The notes: a model not told the origin generated them from the sequence alone. 64,000 nt of DNA from Prorocentrum cordatum (GCA_963575745.1 CAUYUJ010003614.1:102501-166500), one strand, 5' to 3'; shown: positions 22,484-32,963, numbered from the stretch's first letter. Numbers and translations: made by a program.

Positions 22484-23061
22484 CGAAAGCAGCGTGACGA
22501 ATGCGTCAAAATCAATGAGTACACGCACGCACTACCATGCGTTGCTATCTTTCCCTGGGGACCGGCGATCTGTTGTGTCTGTGCCTGTCCTTCCCTCGGG
22601 CCTCCGTCATTCCCAGCCTTCTGTTGCTCCCATCGTACTTGAGGGCCACATCCCGGAAACAATTACGAGCACACACAGAAAAGTAGCGACACAGTGTCGA
22701 GCGAGTCTCGCCACCGAGGGCCCGCCACGTGAAAACCCTCCAGTTTCTTCAATTTCTTGGTTGATGGGCCTGCTTTCCACCACCGCCACTATGAGTTGGA
22801 CGGGGGAAGGAGGAGGACGACGACGAGGACGGAAAGGAGGAGGAGAAGGAGGAGGAGACAAGACAAGACAAGACATCGCAGTGGAGCTTCAGGTCGATAA
22901 CTTCGAGGAATCGATAAGCTCTGCGCGCTGCTTTAGCAGCTTGACCTCGGTCGCAACGCAGGTGGCCTGTCGGGCACCACCGGCGCGGCCCCAAACCAGG
23001 CGGCCCCACGACGAGGCGCGCAGCCCAGGGGGTGCCCAGCATAGGGGACCGACTACAAAAA

Positions 23062-24273
23062 CTAGACTCTCTTGCAGTTGCTTGCCTCGTTGCGAGGACG
23101 AGGAGGAGGAGGAACGGCACGGGAGGCGGAGGAGGAGAGGAGAGGAGAGTCTACCTGGCCCCTCAGCCTCCTCAGGCCGCCAACGCTGATGACCCAGTCG
23201 AGGTCGTCAGTCCTGCCGACGACGCCTATGTCCTCCCACGCTTGCAGTGCGCTGTCCATGATATCCAGGGTCCAGTCCTCCAGGTCGGCGTACGGCGTCT
23301 CCGTCCCCTCCCGTGCCATGGAGACCAGCTTATCATATATCATGTCGACGAACTGAAGTTTTTCCAGCATGGTGGGGTTGACGACGCCCTCCAGCTCCCA
23401 CTGCGTACCCTCGAACTCATCCTTCTCAGACCGCTGGTTCATGTCGAGACCGTCGGCCAAGCCCTCTGCGGGCACGCGTGGAGCGGGCTTGGCTGCCCCC
23501 GTTGATGGTGTCGTCCACGTCAGTGGGATGGCACGGACCAGCCCCGCCCCCGCCCTGACCCACAAGAAGTCATCGCAGCCCCCCGTCGCGGTGACACTGC
23601 GAGGGCCAGCACATCGATCAGGAACCGAGCAGCGACCAGGTCCAGCAGCAGAATCAGCGCCACGTACTGGGCCAGCGCCACGAACATGTGCACGAACAGC
23701 GCCTCCAAGATCCGAGCAACGAGCAAGAACAGCGCCAGTATCGGGTACGGCGTCACCGTCAGGGATGGCGTCACCAGGCCTCCTCTCGTTCGGGATGGTA
23801 ATCTGGTTGGGCTCGACCCCGTACTTGTCCTGTGCGGACTCGTGCAGGAGGCCGTTCACGTCGATGTTGATGCCCTCCAGCTCCTTCTGCGCGCCCCCGA
23901 ACGCATCCTTCTCGGACAGCTGGTTCGCGTCGAGCCCATTGTGGGTAGCCTTCGCTGCCTCCTCAATCATCTCCTGCTCCTCGTCCTCGGACTCCTGCCA
24001 CTTGGTGCCGCCAACGTCCTCGAACGAGCCCTCGTTCTCCTCCACGCTCTCCTCAACGTTCTCCAACATGCCGTAGTGCATTGTGCGCGCCATGTGCAGC
24101 CGTAGCCTCCGATCCGCGCGGCGACGCGCATCGGAACGGCCCGGAGAGGGGTGCCACAGCCCAGGCGGGGCGGGCACACGCATCGTGCGGTCGCGCGCGA
24201 GAGTCAAGAGAATGCCATTCTGCCGAACTGCAGTCGGCGCCATCTGCTGGCGACTGGCGGACGCCGAGGCCAT
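23062..24273 (-). pseudogene. Chimeric ORF with shuffled Hsp70 C-terminal fragments
   Basis: A 403-codon frame. Residues 61-135 resemble the Hsp70 helical lid (EDVGG, then LDANQLSEKDAF and KELEG). Residues 135-165 resemble the end of the Hsp70 substrate-binding beta domain (IDVNGLL, SAQDK, QITIPNERR). Residues 271-302 are a second, diverged lid copy (LDMNQRSEKDEFEG, ELEGVVNP). In a normal Hsp70 the beta domain precedes one lid and an ATPase domain precedes both; here the order is lid, beta, spacer, lid, and no ATPase domain is present. Codons are strongly G/C-ending, so the DNA came from genuine coding sequence. It sits wholly inside the 22,762-24,465 element. I infer captured, non-functional gene pieces; an expressed chimeric protein cannot be excluded. 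Confidence 0.6.
23520..23774 (-). pseudogene. Hydrophobic coding fragment in the spacer of the chimera
   Basis: In another frame than the Hsp70-like pieces, this 84-codon frame has a hydrophobic stretch from ILALFLLVARILEAL to LILLLDLVAARFLIDVLALAV. Its codons are strongly coding-like (CTG, GTG, GCG, TTC, ATC). Two membrane-spanning helices are plausible. It lies exactly in the spacer between the beta-domain and second-lid pieces, so it may be an exon from another membrane-protein gene. The family is not identified. Confidence 0.4.
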
Positions 24274-24357
24274 CGCAAACGCAACGGGCTGTGCGGCGCT
24301 GGTGTGTTGAGAGCCCCCCGCTCATCGTGGCAAACGCTCGAGCGAAGAGGGGCTAGA

Positions 24358-24412
24358 TGGAGGAGGAGGAGGAGGAAGAGGAGGAGGAGGAGGAGGAGGA
24401 GGAGGAGGAGGA
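24358..24412. repeat. GGA microsatellite
   Basis: Purine-strand (GGA)n just inside the right end of the 1.7-kb element. Confidence 0.9.
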
Positions 24413-24539
24413 CCCCCTCCCCCTCCAACTTATGGTGGTGGTGGTGGTGCAAAACAGGCCCATCATTCGTGCTCGAAGCTCTTTCTGGCGATCAAGGCTA
24501 ACGTAGGTTGGAACACCCTGATCCCGGACCTTCCCTTAT

Positions 24540-24649
24540 GTCGGGCGTGTCCCCCCTCAAAGTAGTCCCCAGACTATTTTTGGAGTATTTTGGATTATTT
24601 GTTGGGTATCTTTAAGTCGAAAATCCCCCTGTAGGGGGACACGCCCGAC
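24540..24649. mobile_element. MITE, GTCGGGC-TGTCCCC family, copy 2
   Basis: The ends GTCGGGCGTGTCCCCC and GGGGGACACGCCCGAC are perfect 16-bp inverted repeats around an AT-rich middle (AGACTATTTTTGGAGTATTT). This is the best copy of the family, lying 74 bp beyond the 1.7-kb element. Confidence 0.88.
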
Positions 24650-24789
24650 TTAGACCTTCCCTGGGCCCACTGGCGCACGAAGGGTGCGCGTCGTCGGAGC
24701 CCGGAGGGCGGCGGGGCACCTGGGCGGGCCCGAGGCCGGCGAGCGCTCGGGACAGCTGCGATATGGGCCCCTTCGCCCGCCTCCGTGGC

Positions 24790-24880
24790 CTCCTCCTCAG
24801 GAGGAGGAGGAGGAGGAGGAGGAGGAGGAGGAGGAGGAAGAGGAGAAAAAGGAGGAGGCGGAGAAGGAAGAAAAAGACCT
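24790..24880. repeat. GGA microsatellite
   Basis: (GGA)n with AGA interruptions. Confidence 0.9.
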
Positions 24881-26390
24881 CCTCCTTGGCCCCATCCTCC
24901 TCTCCAGTCTCCTTCAGCTCCCTCTCGCTCCTTCTCGTCAGCGCCGTCCTCCTCCTGCGCATCCCCCTGCTCCTCATCCTTCTCATGCTCATCCTGGTCC
25001 TGCTGGCGGGGAGAGGAGCTGAGGGAGGAGAAGGAGGAGGAGCAGCAGAACCAGTGCACAGGAAATCGAAGGGGGGGATTGGTAATTTGGAGCAGCAGCA
25101 ACAGAGGAGCTGCCCAATGCCGCGCGCTCGTGACTCGCGGTGCAAGAGATGCCGGTCTCGCAAACGGGTAAGGAGGCCAGGCCACCTGCCCTCCTCCAGG
25201 AGCTGGAGGAGCAGCGCCAGGAGCAGCAGGACGGGGGGGGAGTTGGAGGCTGGGAAATGGGCACCAACACCAGTTGCCTCCACCAGGGGAAGATGAGGCT
25301 AAATGGTGATGTTGGTGGTGATATTTTTGAGCCACCGAGGAACCCCGAAGATTACCCACCAGCACCGAGATTGGGATCATCTTCTCTCGGTGGAGGCACA
25401 CCGCCAATATTGGTGTCGGTGCTAATCTCTACGCCTCCGAGAAAGGGCCCTCGCCAACTTTCTCATATTTCCTACTGCCTTCCCTGTCTCGACCCGCTCC
25501 ACGCTTCACGTCACTCAAGCCCCCATCAGGACAGAATCGCTACTGAAAGAGATGTTCTGGGAGACCTTCGCCATGAGGACCGCTGACTTGGCCCATTCTC
25601 CTGCCTGACCCAGGGGGGGGGCAGCGGGCGCGGCGAGAGGCTGGAAGTGGACATTCTGGAAGACGAGGAGAGGAAGACGAGAACCCGTGGAGCCTGGGTA
25701 GAATTGAGACAAGACGTGAGAGGGGCGGCGCGAGTAGCGAGCGCAAGACTCCCAGGGGCACACTTGTGTCACTTCTGTCCAGAGCCTCGCGTGCATTCCT
25801 CCTGCTGTACTGGCTCATCCCGTGCTGGAGGCCTCACAGCTCGGGCAAGAGCCAATTGTGTCGGAGGATAGCGCCGCACCTGCGATGCACTCCGGCCCCA
25901 TCTGGGAGGACTGGACATGCGCAATCCTCGATATCCTTGGAGAGGTAGTTTGTTGACCACCACGTTCGTTCCGCACTGCCAGGGCAAGGCAAGCCCCAGA
26001 GCAGAGCTGGCCAGCAGGAGGGCGTCCAGCTGTAAACTGCTTGCTTGGACAGCACAGGTGGTGAATTCAAGCGACACTGGACGAACAAGCCCATCCCTTA
26101 TGTAGAATATTTGGAAATCCTCGTCTGTCCAATCGCGCCAACAATCCGCGTCGCATCTATGTAGGATCCATGCCGAATGCGTCGAGTCCGTGTCGAAACC
26201 GTGTCGAAACCGTGTCGAACACACGTCGAATCTGCGTAGAACCCACCTCGGAGTAAAGAAGATACTAACATCTGCAGGACAGAAACAGCCCCTGAAGAGG
26301 CAAAGCAACATCCCGCCACCCCCACCGAGGCAACATTGGCCCCGCCGGCCGACGACTCCCCCATAGGGTGGGGGGTGGGTGCCGTCTCGT
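24881..26390. other. No confident gene; coding-like fragment on the minus strand
   Basis: Between about 25,855 and 26,130 two minus-strand frames look protein-like, one with DWTDEDFQIFYIRDGLVRP and one ending ILRHNWLLPEL and a stop. They overlap, so at most one is right at any point. No family is recognised. CGTGTCGAA-type repeats lie at 26,185-26,230. Confidence 0.3.
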
Positions 26391-26525
26391 CTCGGAGACC
26401 CGCGCAGGTTTCTCGGGTCGGCGCTGAACTCCCCCCTTCCTGGCGCGCGGAACGCACCAGGGACGGTGCCAGAGGCGCTGCCAGGGCGTCCAGCGCCGAT
26501 CCAGGAAGTCCGCGTGGACCTTCGG
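26391..26525. mobile_element. GC foldback element, copy 4
   Basis: Left GGTTTCTCGGGTCGGCGCTG, apex GGCGCGCGGAACGCACC, right CAGCGCCGATCCAGGAAGTC. Diverged but co-linear with copies 1 and 6. Confidence 0.75.
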
Positions 26526-26994
26526 AAGATGCCGTTTATGGATCTGTTTCTCCAACTGCGGTGATGGGCCCGACCTCGTGCTGAAGCAGTACCAGCCCGC
26601 CCCGAACACAGCCCGCGCGCGCAGGAACTTCAGCTGGAGGCGCCAGCGCGGAGACCCATCGCTCCGATGCTGCAGCTACCGGCACTTCTCATCAAGACCA
26701 AGCGTTCATCACAACACGCTCAGCTCACCAAAGAGCACACATGAAAAATCCCACCAGCCCTTTAGGGCGTGCGTGGTTTAGGGCGTTTCCTCTTCCAGCC
26801 CACCTTCTGTCCCTTCGGGGAGGGGTTTAGATCACTGCTCTCTATTAGTAAATACTCCCTCCCCCAGGCGACCGGCAGCCAACCAGGACCAATGAGGACC
26901 TTCCTCTACCATCCCTTTCAAACAAAAACAATGTGACATCCACTTTGAGGCAAAATAGTAGGTCATAATCGGGTGGGGCGCGAGCGCGTCGTAT

Positions 26995-27200
26995 GGTTTG
27001 TTGACAGGGACGGCGGGGGTGCCCGCGTGTTGCCTGCCGTGCGCAGGGCCAGCCCCCCTGTCAAGCAACAAAACAACATTCTCTTCGAGGCAAGATCTGG
27101 ATCGTGCGCGGGCACCCTGCCATCTCTGTACATTGGTTTTTGACTGGGACGGCGGGGGGGCTGGCATATTGATATTGCCTGCTGTGTGCAGGCCCACCAG
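26995..27200 (+). repeat. Diverged direct duplication, ~65 bp, two copies
   Basis: GACAGGGACGGCGGGGG (27,003) and GACTGGGACGGCGGGGGG (27,140) are each followed by ATTGCCTGC or GTTGCCTGCCGTG-type sequence at similar distance. Period about 137 bp. Confidence 0.6.
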
Positions 27201-28345
27201 GCACTATGATGGCCACCCCGCCGCGATTGCGAACCGGTTTTCGACGAGGGTGGTCGGGGCCGACACGTTTCCCAACGTGTGCTGCTGCGTGCGCTGGCGC
27301 ACCTGTCACACTCTGCGCGCACCCCGAATGTGGCGCGCACGGCGCACGTGGATCACGTGGCGCATCTGGCGCGCCAGGCGTGCCTGGCACGGTTGAGCCA
27401 CAGGGGTGCCTGGCGCACCTGGTGCGCGTGGCTCGCCTGGCATGCGCGGCGCAGCTCGCCCCAGCGTTGCGGAGATGGGTCCTGTTGTGTGTTTCCCATT
27501 ACTGCCCATCCAAAGATGACCGCTGACCATGCTGCGGCCTGGGTGCTACTCATGTGTTGGGAAAGCGGGTCGGAGTGAGCGAGACGGCTTGCGGGCGGGG
27601 AGGTTGTCTTGACCCCATCCACGTACCCCCTCCCCCGTGGCTCGTTCGAGCGGCCAGAACGGCCTCGGCGAGGAAGCCAACATCGTTAAATCGCTCTAAC
27701 ACCCCCTGGATTAAAAAGTGGTGATCGGCACTATGCGAAGGACAAACCCCTGGGTCTTCGCCAATCGATAAAACCTCAAGCTTCGACCTTCGATCGATCC
27801 CAAGATGACTCCCAGACAGACCCGTCACCCGAAAGGAGGAACGGCGCCACAAGGGTGGACGAGACGCGTGGTCGTTACGACAGCCCAAACGAAATCGCCA
27901 CTCTCTGGCGGCGTGAAAAGCGGCCAGAAAATACTTTGTGAGGAATTCTCAGGCGACATCGCCACTCTCGAGCGGCATGAAGATCGATATGATTTGTTTC
28001 CGAGGAAGTCCCACGCGAAATCGCATTTTTCAGATGTCATGGCAATTTATCAGATCGCCCTGGAAGGCGATCTTAAATTTTGTGTTGAGGATGTCTCGGG
28101 CGGAATCGCACTTTCAGACGCTGACCTCATGTGGCCGTTATAATATTAAAAGGGGTGAGAGATGCACGTGAAATTACCAAATCGGCCTCAACTCCAACAT
28201 TGTCCATGGGCCCCGCGGCCTAACGGGAGGCCAACCGTATCTTTCTCGATTTCCACGGTCTTCACTTTTTAATCCAGCGGGTTATAAGTTTTAGCAACAT
28301 GTTGGCCTCCTGGGGGGGAGGGAAAGGGGGCGTAATTGGAACTTC
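27201..28345. other. Mostly unrecognised; short GC-periodic and 63-bp repeats
   Basis: TGGCGCGC-type phrases recur at 27,330-27,440. Around 27,892, 27,955 and 28,018 the string AATCGCCACTC or a variant recurs at 63-bp spacing, suggesting an old tandem repeat. No gene is recognised. Confidence 0.4.
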
Positions 28346-28905
28346 CCGCTTCTTTGATCGATCACCTCCAAGATGGCTCCAAGATGGCCACCGAGGCTCC
28401 CAAGGGTGCCCCAAGACGGCCCCAAGAGGTGCCCAGGAGGCCCCAAGAGGCGCCCAAGATGTCCACCCCAAGGGGCCCCAAGAGGTCCCTCGAAGGCATC
28501 CAAAGACGCCCCCCAAGAGGCCTCGGCGAGAAGGTCACAATCACTGATGGTACGAAAAAGTGTTGGCTACATGTAGGCCGCCAGGGGGGAGCCTAGAGCC
28601 CCCCTCATTTGATCGATCTCTTCCAACAGGGCCCCAAGATGGCCCCCGAGGCCCCTAAGAGTGCCCAAAGAGGACCCCTAGAGGTGCCCAGGAGGCCCCA
28701 CGAGTCCCCCACGATGCCCCCAAGATGGCCCCACGATGCCCCCAAGATGACCCCAGGAGGCTTGAAGTGGCTTCCCCCGGAGGCTCCAAAGACGCCTCAG
28801 AAGGTCCCCAGGACTGCCAAGAGACCCCCAAGGCGCCCAAAGATGACCCCAAGAAACTCTCGAAAGAAATCCGAAGAGACTCCGAGAGGCATCCCAGAGG
28901 CCTCT
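28346..28905. repeat. Phased CCAAGA array in two blocks
   Basis: Two blocks, each starting TTGATCGATC (28,354 and 28,610), followed by CCAAGATGGCC motifs at 10-12-bp spacing. The shared start suggests a ~255-bp direct duplication. Confidence 0.75.
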
Positions 28906-28919
28906 GGGATCATTCTGCT

Positions 28920-29060
28920 CGCCCTCCTCCTCCTCCTCCTCCTCCTCCTCCTCCTCCGCCTATTCCTCCTCTTCCGCATCAGCCTGCTACTCCTCTTCCT
29001 CTTCCCTCCTCCCCCTCCCCCATCCCTACTCCTCCTCCTGCTCCTCCTCCGATTACTCAT
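28920..29060. repeat. CTC microsatellite
   Basis: Imperfect (CTC)n pyrimidine tract. Confidence 0.9.
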
Positions 29061-29404
29061 CCATCCTCCCCCTCTTGGGGTACGACTTCTTAGCCAGCCC
29101 TTATTCCACTGCATTCTCCTCCACATCCCTGATCAGAGCAACTCGTCTGGGCATCGTTTCTGGATGGGCTGGTGGGGTTGCCCGAAGCGACAAGCATTTG
29201 GAGAACAAACGCCACACACAGACGCCCCAGCATGTCGTCGCATTGGATAGCTGCGGAGCGCTCTCAGTCGTGCACACAATAAACTACACATGTTGTCTTA
29301 CAGCATTGCCCAGACACCGCGCTTCGTCGTACTCTTACCGCTTTACTATTGCACTTGCATGTGCTCTCATTGACGTCAACGACTACTCTCACGCTCAGGA
29401 CAAC

Positions 29405-29590
29405 TCAGCCTAGCGTGCCCGGCAGGGAGTTCGCGAAATGCGCCGCGGAAAGCTCAACCATTAAAACAACCACAAGTGTCGCCAAACGTTCCGCCACCAA
29501 TGCCGCCAAAGTTCCCGCCAGGCCAATCATGAGCAGAGCGGTCAGTACACGACTTTGCGACGTTCTCGTGGCTGTCTGTGCATCAGACAA
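29405..29590 (-). CDS. Small hydrophobic ORF, doubtful
   Basis: A 61-codon minus-strand frame with start and stop. It contains two hydrophobic stretches, VLTALLMIGLAGTLAALVA and LATLVVVLMVEL. The DNA under them has a 12-bp rhythm of GGCGGAACTTT-like units, so the hydrophobicity may just reflect a tandem repeat. No family is recognised. Confidence 0.2.
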   Translation of the reverse strand: MSDAQTATRTSQSRVLTALLMIGLAGTLAALVAERLATLVVVLMVELSAAHFANSLPGTLG

Positions 29591-29767
29591 CTACGGCAGT
29601 TGTTACTGATCTATTTGGCGCGCTTTTCTCCCCAGTAGTGTCACGCTGGAGAGTTCGAATCCGCCGACCCTGTTGGCATGTCTGTTATTTGTTTGAATCG
29701 TCCTCGTAGTCGTCGCCGCTCCTCCTCAAGTGCTCCAGCCAGAGGGAATCGAGCAGCGTCGTCATCG

Positions 29768-29835
29768 TGGAGGAGGAGGAGGAGGAGGAGGAGGAGGAGG
29801 AGGAGGAGGAGGAGGAAAGGAGGAGGAGGGGACGC
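29768..29835. repeat. GGA microsatellite
   Basis: (GGA)n of about 60 bp, followed by GGGG-rich near-palindromic sequence at 29,860-29,965 with several GGGGGGCCCTGGG phrases. Confidence 0.9.
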
Positions 29836-29994
29836 CCCTTTCCCTTGATCCCTCCCCCGCCGAGGAGGGTGAGGGGGGGGTTCCCAGGGGGGGGCCCTGG
29901 GGTGTCCCAGGGGGGGCCCTGGGGGTTGTTACCCTCCCCCTCGGGGGAGGGCACCCCTCCCTGGGAGAAGCTTTCGGCTCCAGAACGTCAGCTA

Positions 29995-30071
<77 letters not shown>

Positions 30072-30080
30072 TCGACCCTT
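29995..30080. repeat. TCG microsatellite
   Basis: (TCG)n with GCC interruptions. Confidence 0.95.
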
Positions 30081-30501
30081 TCAAGGTCGGCGGCACCAGC
30101 CTTAGACCCAGTAGACCGCCCAGTGCGGCAGCCGATCCAGCAGCCGTTTCGCTGAGACATCCTCACACGTTATTCCGAAATCGTGCTCTGGCCTCAAGGC
30201 CGGCTACACTGCAACCACGAGCCTTTGCAAAAAAATACTAAGCCGCACGTGGCCGTGTTTGTCCCGGCTGCTGCTTTTTCGGGGGGGGAATCCTCAAGTA
30301 TACCGCGGAACAGAAACTTTCACCAACCGACCTCCTCCTCCACCCGCCTTCTTCACCCTGCCTGCCGCCTCTTCACCCTGCCTGCCCAAGCACGACAGCG
30401 GCCGCTGTTGGGCAGGCGAGCTTGTGTCTCAGATGGGCAACGACAGCAGCGACGGCGACAGCGAATCCCTTTCCAGAATGAAGAAGAACTGCTGTCGGAC
30501 T

Positions 30502-30682
30502 GTGTACACGTCGTTCATATATAATCGGATCGTGCTCGTTTTTAATGGTGCTCGTTTCTAATTGTTCCTGACCCCCGAGTGGCCAGGAAGAGGCCCCGGA
30601 TAGCACAACTAGAAATAAGGGGATCCTGGCATCAAAAAAACAAAAGCACCTTCGAAGAATTAGAAATGGGCCATGTGTACAC
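30502..30682. mobile_element. MITE, CGTTCATTTCTAAT family, copy 1
   Basis: Ends TGTACACGTCGTTCAT and CCATGTGTACACG, with the internal palindrome-like CTGACCCCCGAGTGGCCAGG. A diverged copy of the 33,337 element. Confidence 0.8.
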
Positions 30683-30847
30683 GTGTCTGCCCCTCTCCTC
30701 GTCCGCCTCTCCCTGCTCGCTTCCTCACAGACTCGGTCGGCTCTGGCAGGGCGGGGGGCCCGAGACGCGCCGCCTCCTCGGAATGCCGGCCCTGGCAGGG
30801 CAACGATCCCCAAGACAGGCCGATCTCTGGACGGGCGCCTGGAGTTT

Positions 30848-31004
30848 TACAGTCGGACTCGATTGGACAGGACACGCGAGAGGACACAAGACCCTTCCGA
30901 GGGCCACATTGCCACAGGAAGGTAGGGAGTATGGGTCGTGAGACACAGGGCACAAGGGTACCCTTGATTTGGCAGGGTCGACCTGCTAATCTGGGCCGAC
31001 TGTA
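30848..31004. mobile_element. MITE, TACAGTC family, shorter subtype
   Basis: Ends TACAGTCGGACTCGATTGG and GGGCCGACTGTA. The interior has AGAGGACACAAGACCCTTCC and ACAAGGGTACCCTTGAT, shared almost word for word with 62,183-62,345. Both termini begin and end in TA. Confidence 0.85.
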
Positions 31005-31229
31005 GCAAACAACCGCCTGCCCCCCAATGGGCCTGTCCGTGCGTCTGTTTCTCTGGACAGGGGTTCGAAACTTATCTGATACACCATTGCGCTCCCTCAC
31101 GGAACCCTGGATTCTCCTAGTTTCCCCCCCCCCCCCCCCCTTTGCCCGTGCAGTAACCCACAGAAGTCTTTAGAAATCCCCTGGCCAGTAGATAGAACAT
31201 AAACATCATTCGGGCGAATTTATTGACAA

Positions 31230-31266
31230 CTAGAACCACGCGCGCTTCGCGCGCGCTTAGGTTCTG
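31230..31266. repeat. TAGAACC-capped GC hairpin, copy 2
   Basis: CTAGAACCACGCGCGC, TTC, then GCGCGCGCTTAGGTTCT. It immediately precedes the phased array at 31,268. Confidence 0.85.
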
Positions 31267-31267
31267 T

Positions 31268-32467
31268 CGAGTCACAGACCCAGGGGCTCTCTTGGGCCGC
31301 CTTTGGAGCCTCTTGGGGCGTCCTGGGTCTCTCGTGGGGGCTTCTTGGAGCTCTCTTGGCGCCTCCTGGAGCCTCTTGGGGCCGAAAGCTCGGAATTCTA
31401 CAGTGGCTTTCTCCCTCTGGAACCCTCTCGGGCACGCCTTGGGGCTCTCTTAGGCCATTTTGGAATCCAATTTTGCCGTCCTGGGCGCCTCGTGAACCGT
31501 CTTGGAACTCTCTTGGGGGCCACCTAGGCCATCTTGGGAGCCTCTTCGGACGTGTTGGACGCGGCGAAAACCCCACAGGCGACCATGCGAAAAGTATACG
31601 TTTTCCCATGGGAATGGAACAATTTTTGCTTCTTGGACCTCTCTTGGGGTGCCTCTCGGAACGTCTTGGGCTGATTTTGGAAGCCTTTTGGCGCCTCTGG
31701 GCGGCGTTTTGGCGCCTCCTGGGATATTTTGGGCCGGAAGCTCGGAATTCGAGAGTGGCTTTCTCCTTCTGGGACCCCTCTCGAAATCGTCTTGGGGTTC
31801 TCTTGGGCCGTCTTGGGGCCGTCCTGAGCCACTCGCGCGCAGCCTTGGAGCGCTCCCGGAGGCCTCCTAGGCCGTCTTGGAGGCCTCTTGGGCCGTCTTG
31901 GACGCGGTGAAAGCCCAAGATGCGAACATGCGAAAAATATACGTTTTCCCATAGGAATGACACGATTTTTGTTTCTTGGACCTCTCTTGGGGTGCCTCTC
32001 GGAACGTCTTGGGGTGCTTTTGGGAGCCTTTTGGCGCCTCTTGGCGGCATTTTGGCGCCTCCTGGAGCCTCTTGGGCCGGAAGCTCGGAATTCGAGGTTG
32101 GCTTTCTCCGTCTGGGACCCCTCTCGAACTCGTCTTGGGGCTCTCTTCGGCCGTCTTGGGGCCGTCCTGGGCCACTCGTGCGCAGCCTTGGAGCGCTCCC
32201 GGAGGCCTCGTAGACCGTCTTGGGCGCCTCTTGGGCCGTCTTGGACGCGGTGAAAGCCCAAGAGGCGAACATGCGAAAAATATACGTTTTCCCATAGGAA
32301 TGGCACGATTTTTGCTTCTTGGGCCTCTCTTGGGCTGCCTCTCGGAGCGTCTTGGAGGCTTCTGGGACCTTCTTGGTGTCATGACAGGCGTCTTGGAAGG
32401 CATCTGGAGCCATCGGAGCGCGTTCCGAAGCCGCCTGCGAACGATCTTGGACGGCGTCTGGCGGTCT
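31268..32467. repeat. 343-bp higher-order satellite built on a phased array
   Basis: The body is TCTTGGGCC-type motifs at 10-11-bp spacing. Two AT-richer landmarks repeat within it: GCTCGGAATTC at 31,388, 31,740 and 32,083, and GCGAAAA(G/A)TATACG at 31,587, 31,930 and 32,273. Spacings are 352/343 and 343/343 bp. It is bounded by a GC hairpin at 31,230 and the 87-bp cap at 32,468. Confidence 0.85.
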
Positions 32468-32554
32468 GACGAGCCTCCGGGCCCCCCGGGGCCCACATTT
32501 GTGGTCGAGGTCCCGGCCCCAGGCCCCCGGACCCGGTGCGCCGTTATATGTATA
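32468..32554 (-). repeat. 87-bp GC cap, copy 1
   Basis: Reverse complement of 41,981-42,067 with one mismatch that I can find. It starts GACGAGCCTCCGGGCC and ends CGCCGTTATATGTATA. It closes the 343-bp satellite. Confidence 0.92.
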
Positions 32555-32963
32555 CTCGGAAAAACGACCCCGCCAGACAATAGCGGAAAATAATTATAGT
32601 TCGGGCGGTCCGACGACGAAGACGAAGACGAAGACGATAACGAGTACGTGTGCGATTGCGACTACGACAGCGCTGCGACGACGAAGACGAAGACGCATGT
32701 GCGCGGCGCTAAGGCGAGAGCTGCACTTTGAGGAGGAGAGGTTTCGGGAGCGGACGAGTTTCGGGACGAGTTTATTCACCGCCGAGAGCTCCAGGGGGGG
32801 GGGGGAGAGCAGAACTAAAGACTTCCTCAGGTTATTCTGGAGATTGCGCGTGCTATGGTGCGAAGCTTCTTTCTCGCCCGCGGACCAACGGGCGTCTGGC
32901 TTTTTGACTCTGGGCAACCGGACACTGCGATTCATCCGAAGACTGCGTAAACAGAGACTTGCA

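Larger units (their letters stand above)
22762..24465. mobile_element. 1.7-kb terminal-inverted-repeat element carrying gene fragments
   Basis: The left end TGATGGGCCTGCTTTCCACC and the right end, read in reverse as TGATGGGCCTGTTTTGCACC, are inverted repeats. The similarity continues about 50 bp inward, to GAGTTGGACGGGGG and AAGTTGGAGGGGG. Candidate 5-bp target duplication: TTGGT on the left, TTCGT on the right. GGA-rich tracts lie inside both ends. The same ends occur on a 235-bp element at 56,010-56,244, so this is a family. No transposase is recognisable; the interior instead holds the chimeric Hsp70-like frame. Confidence 0.75.

Noticed and set aside
23369-24076. 235-codon plus-strand frame
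   Set aside because: It is the antisense of the Hsp70-like frame; codon character and similarity are on the minus strand.
26762-26790. TTTAGGG telomere-like motifs
   Set aside because: Two isolated copies with unrelated spacers are not a telomeric array.
29640-29665. GAGTTCGAATCCG resembling a tRNA T-arm
   Set aside because: No matching acceptor, D or anticodon stems could be built around it.
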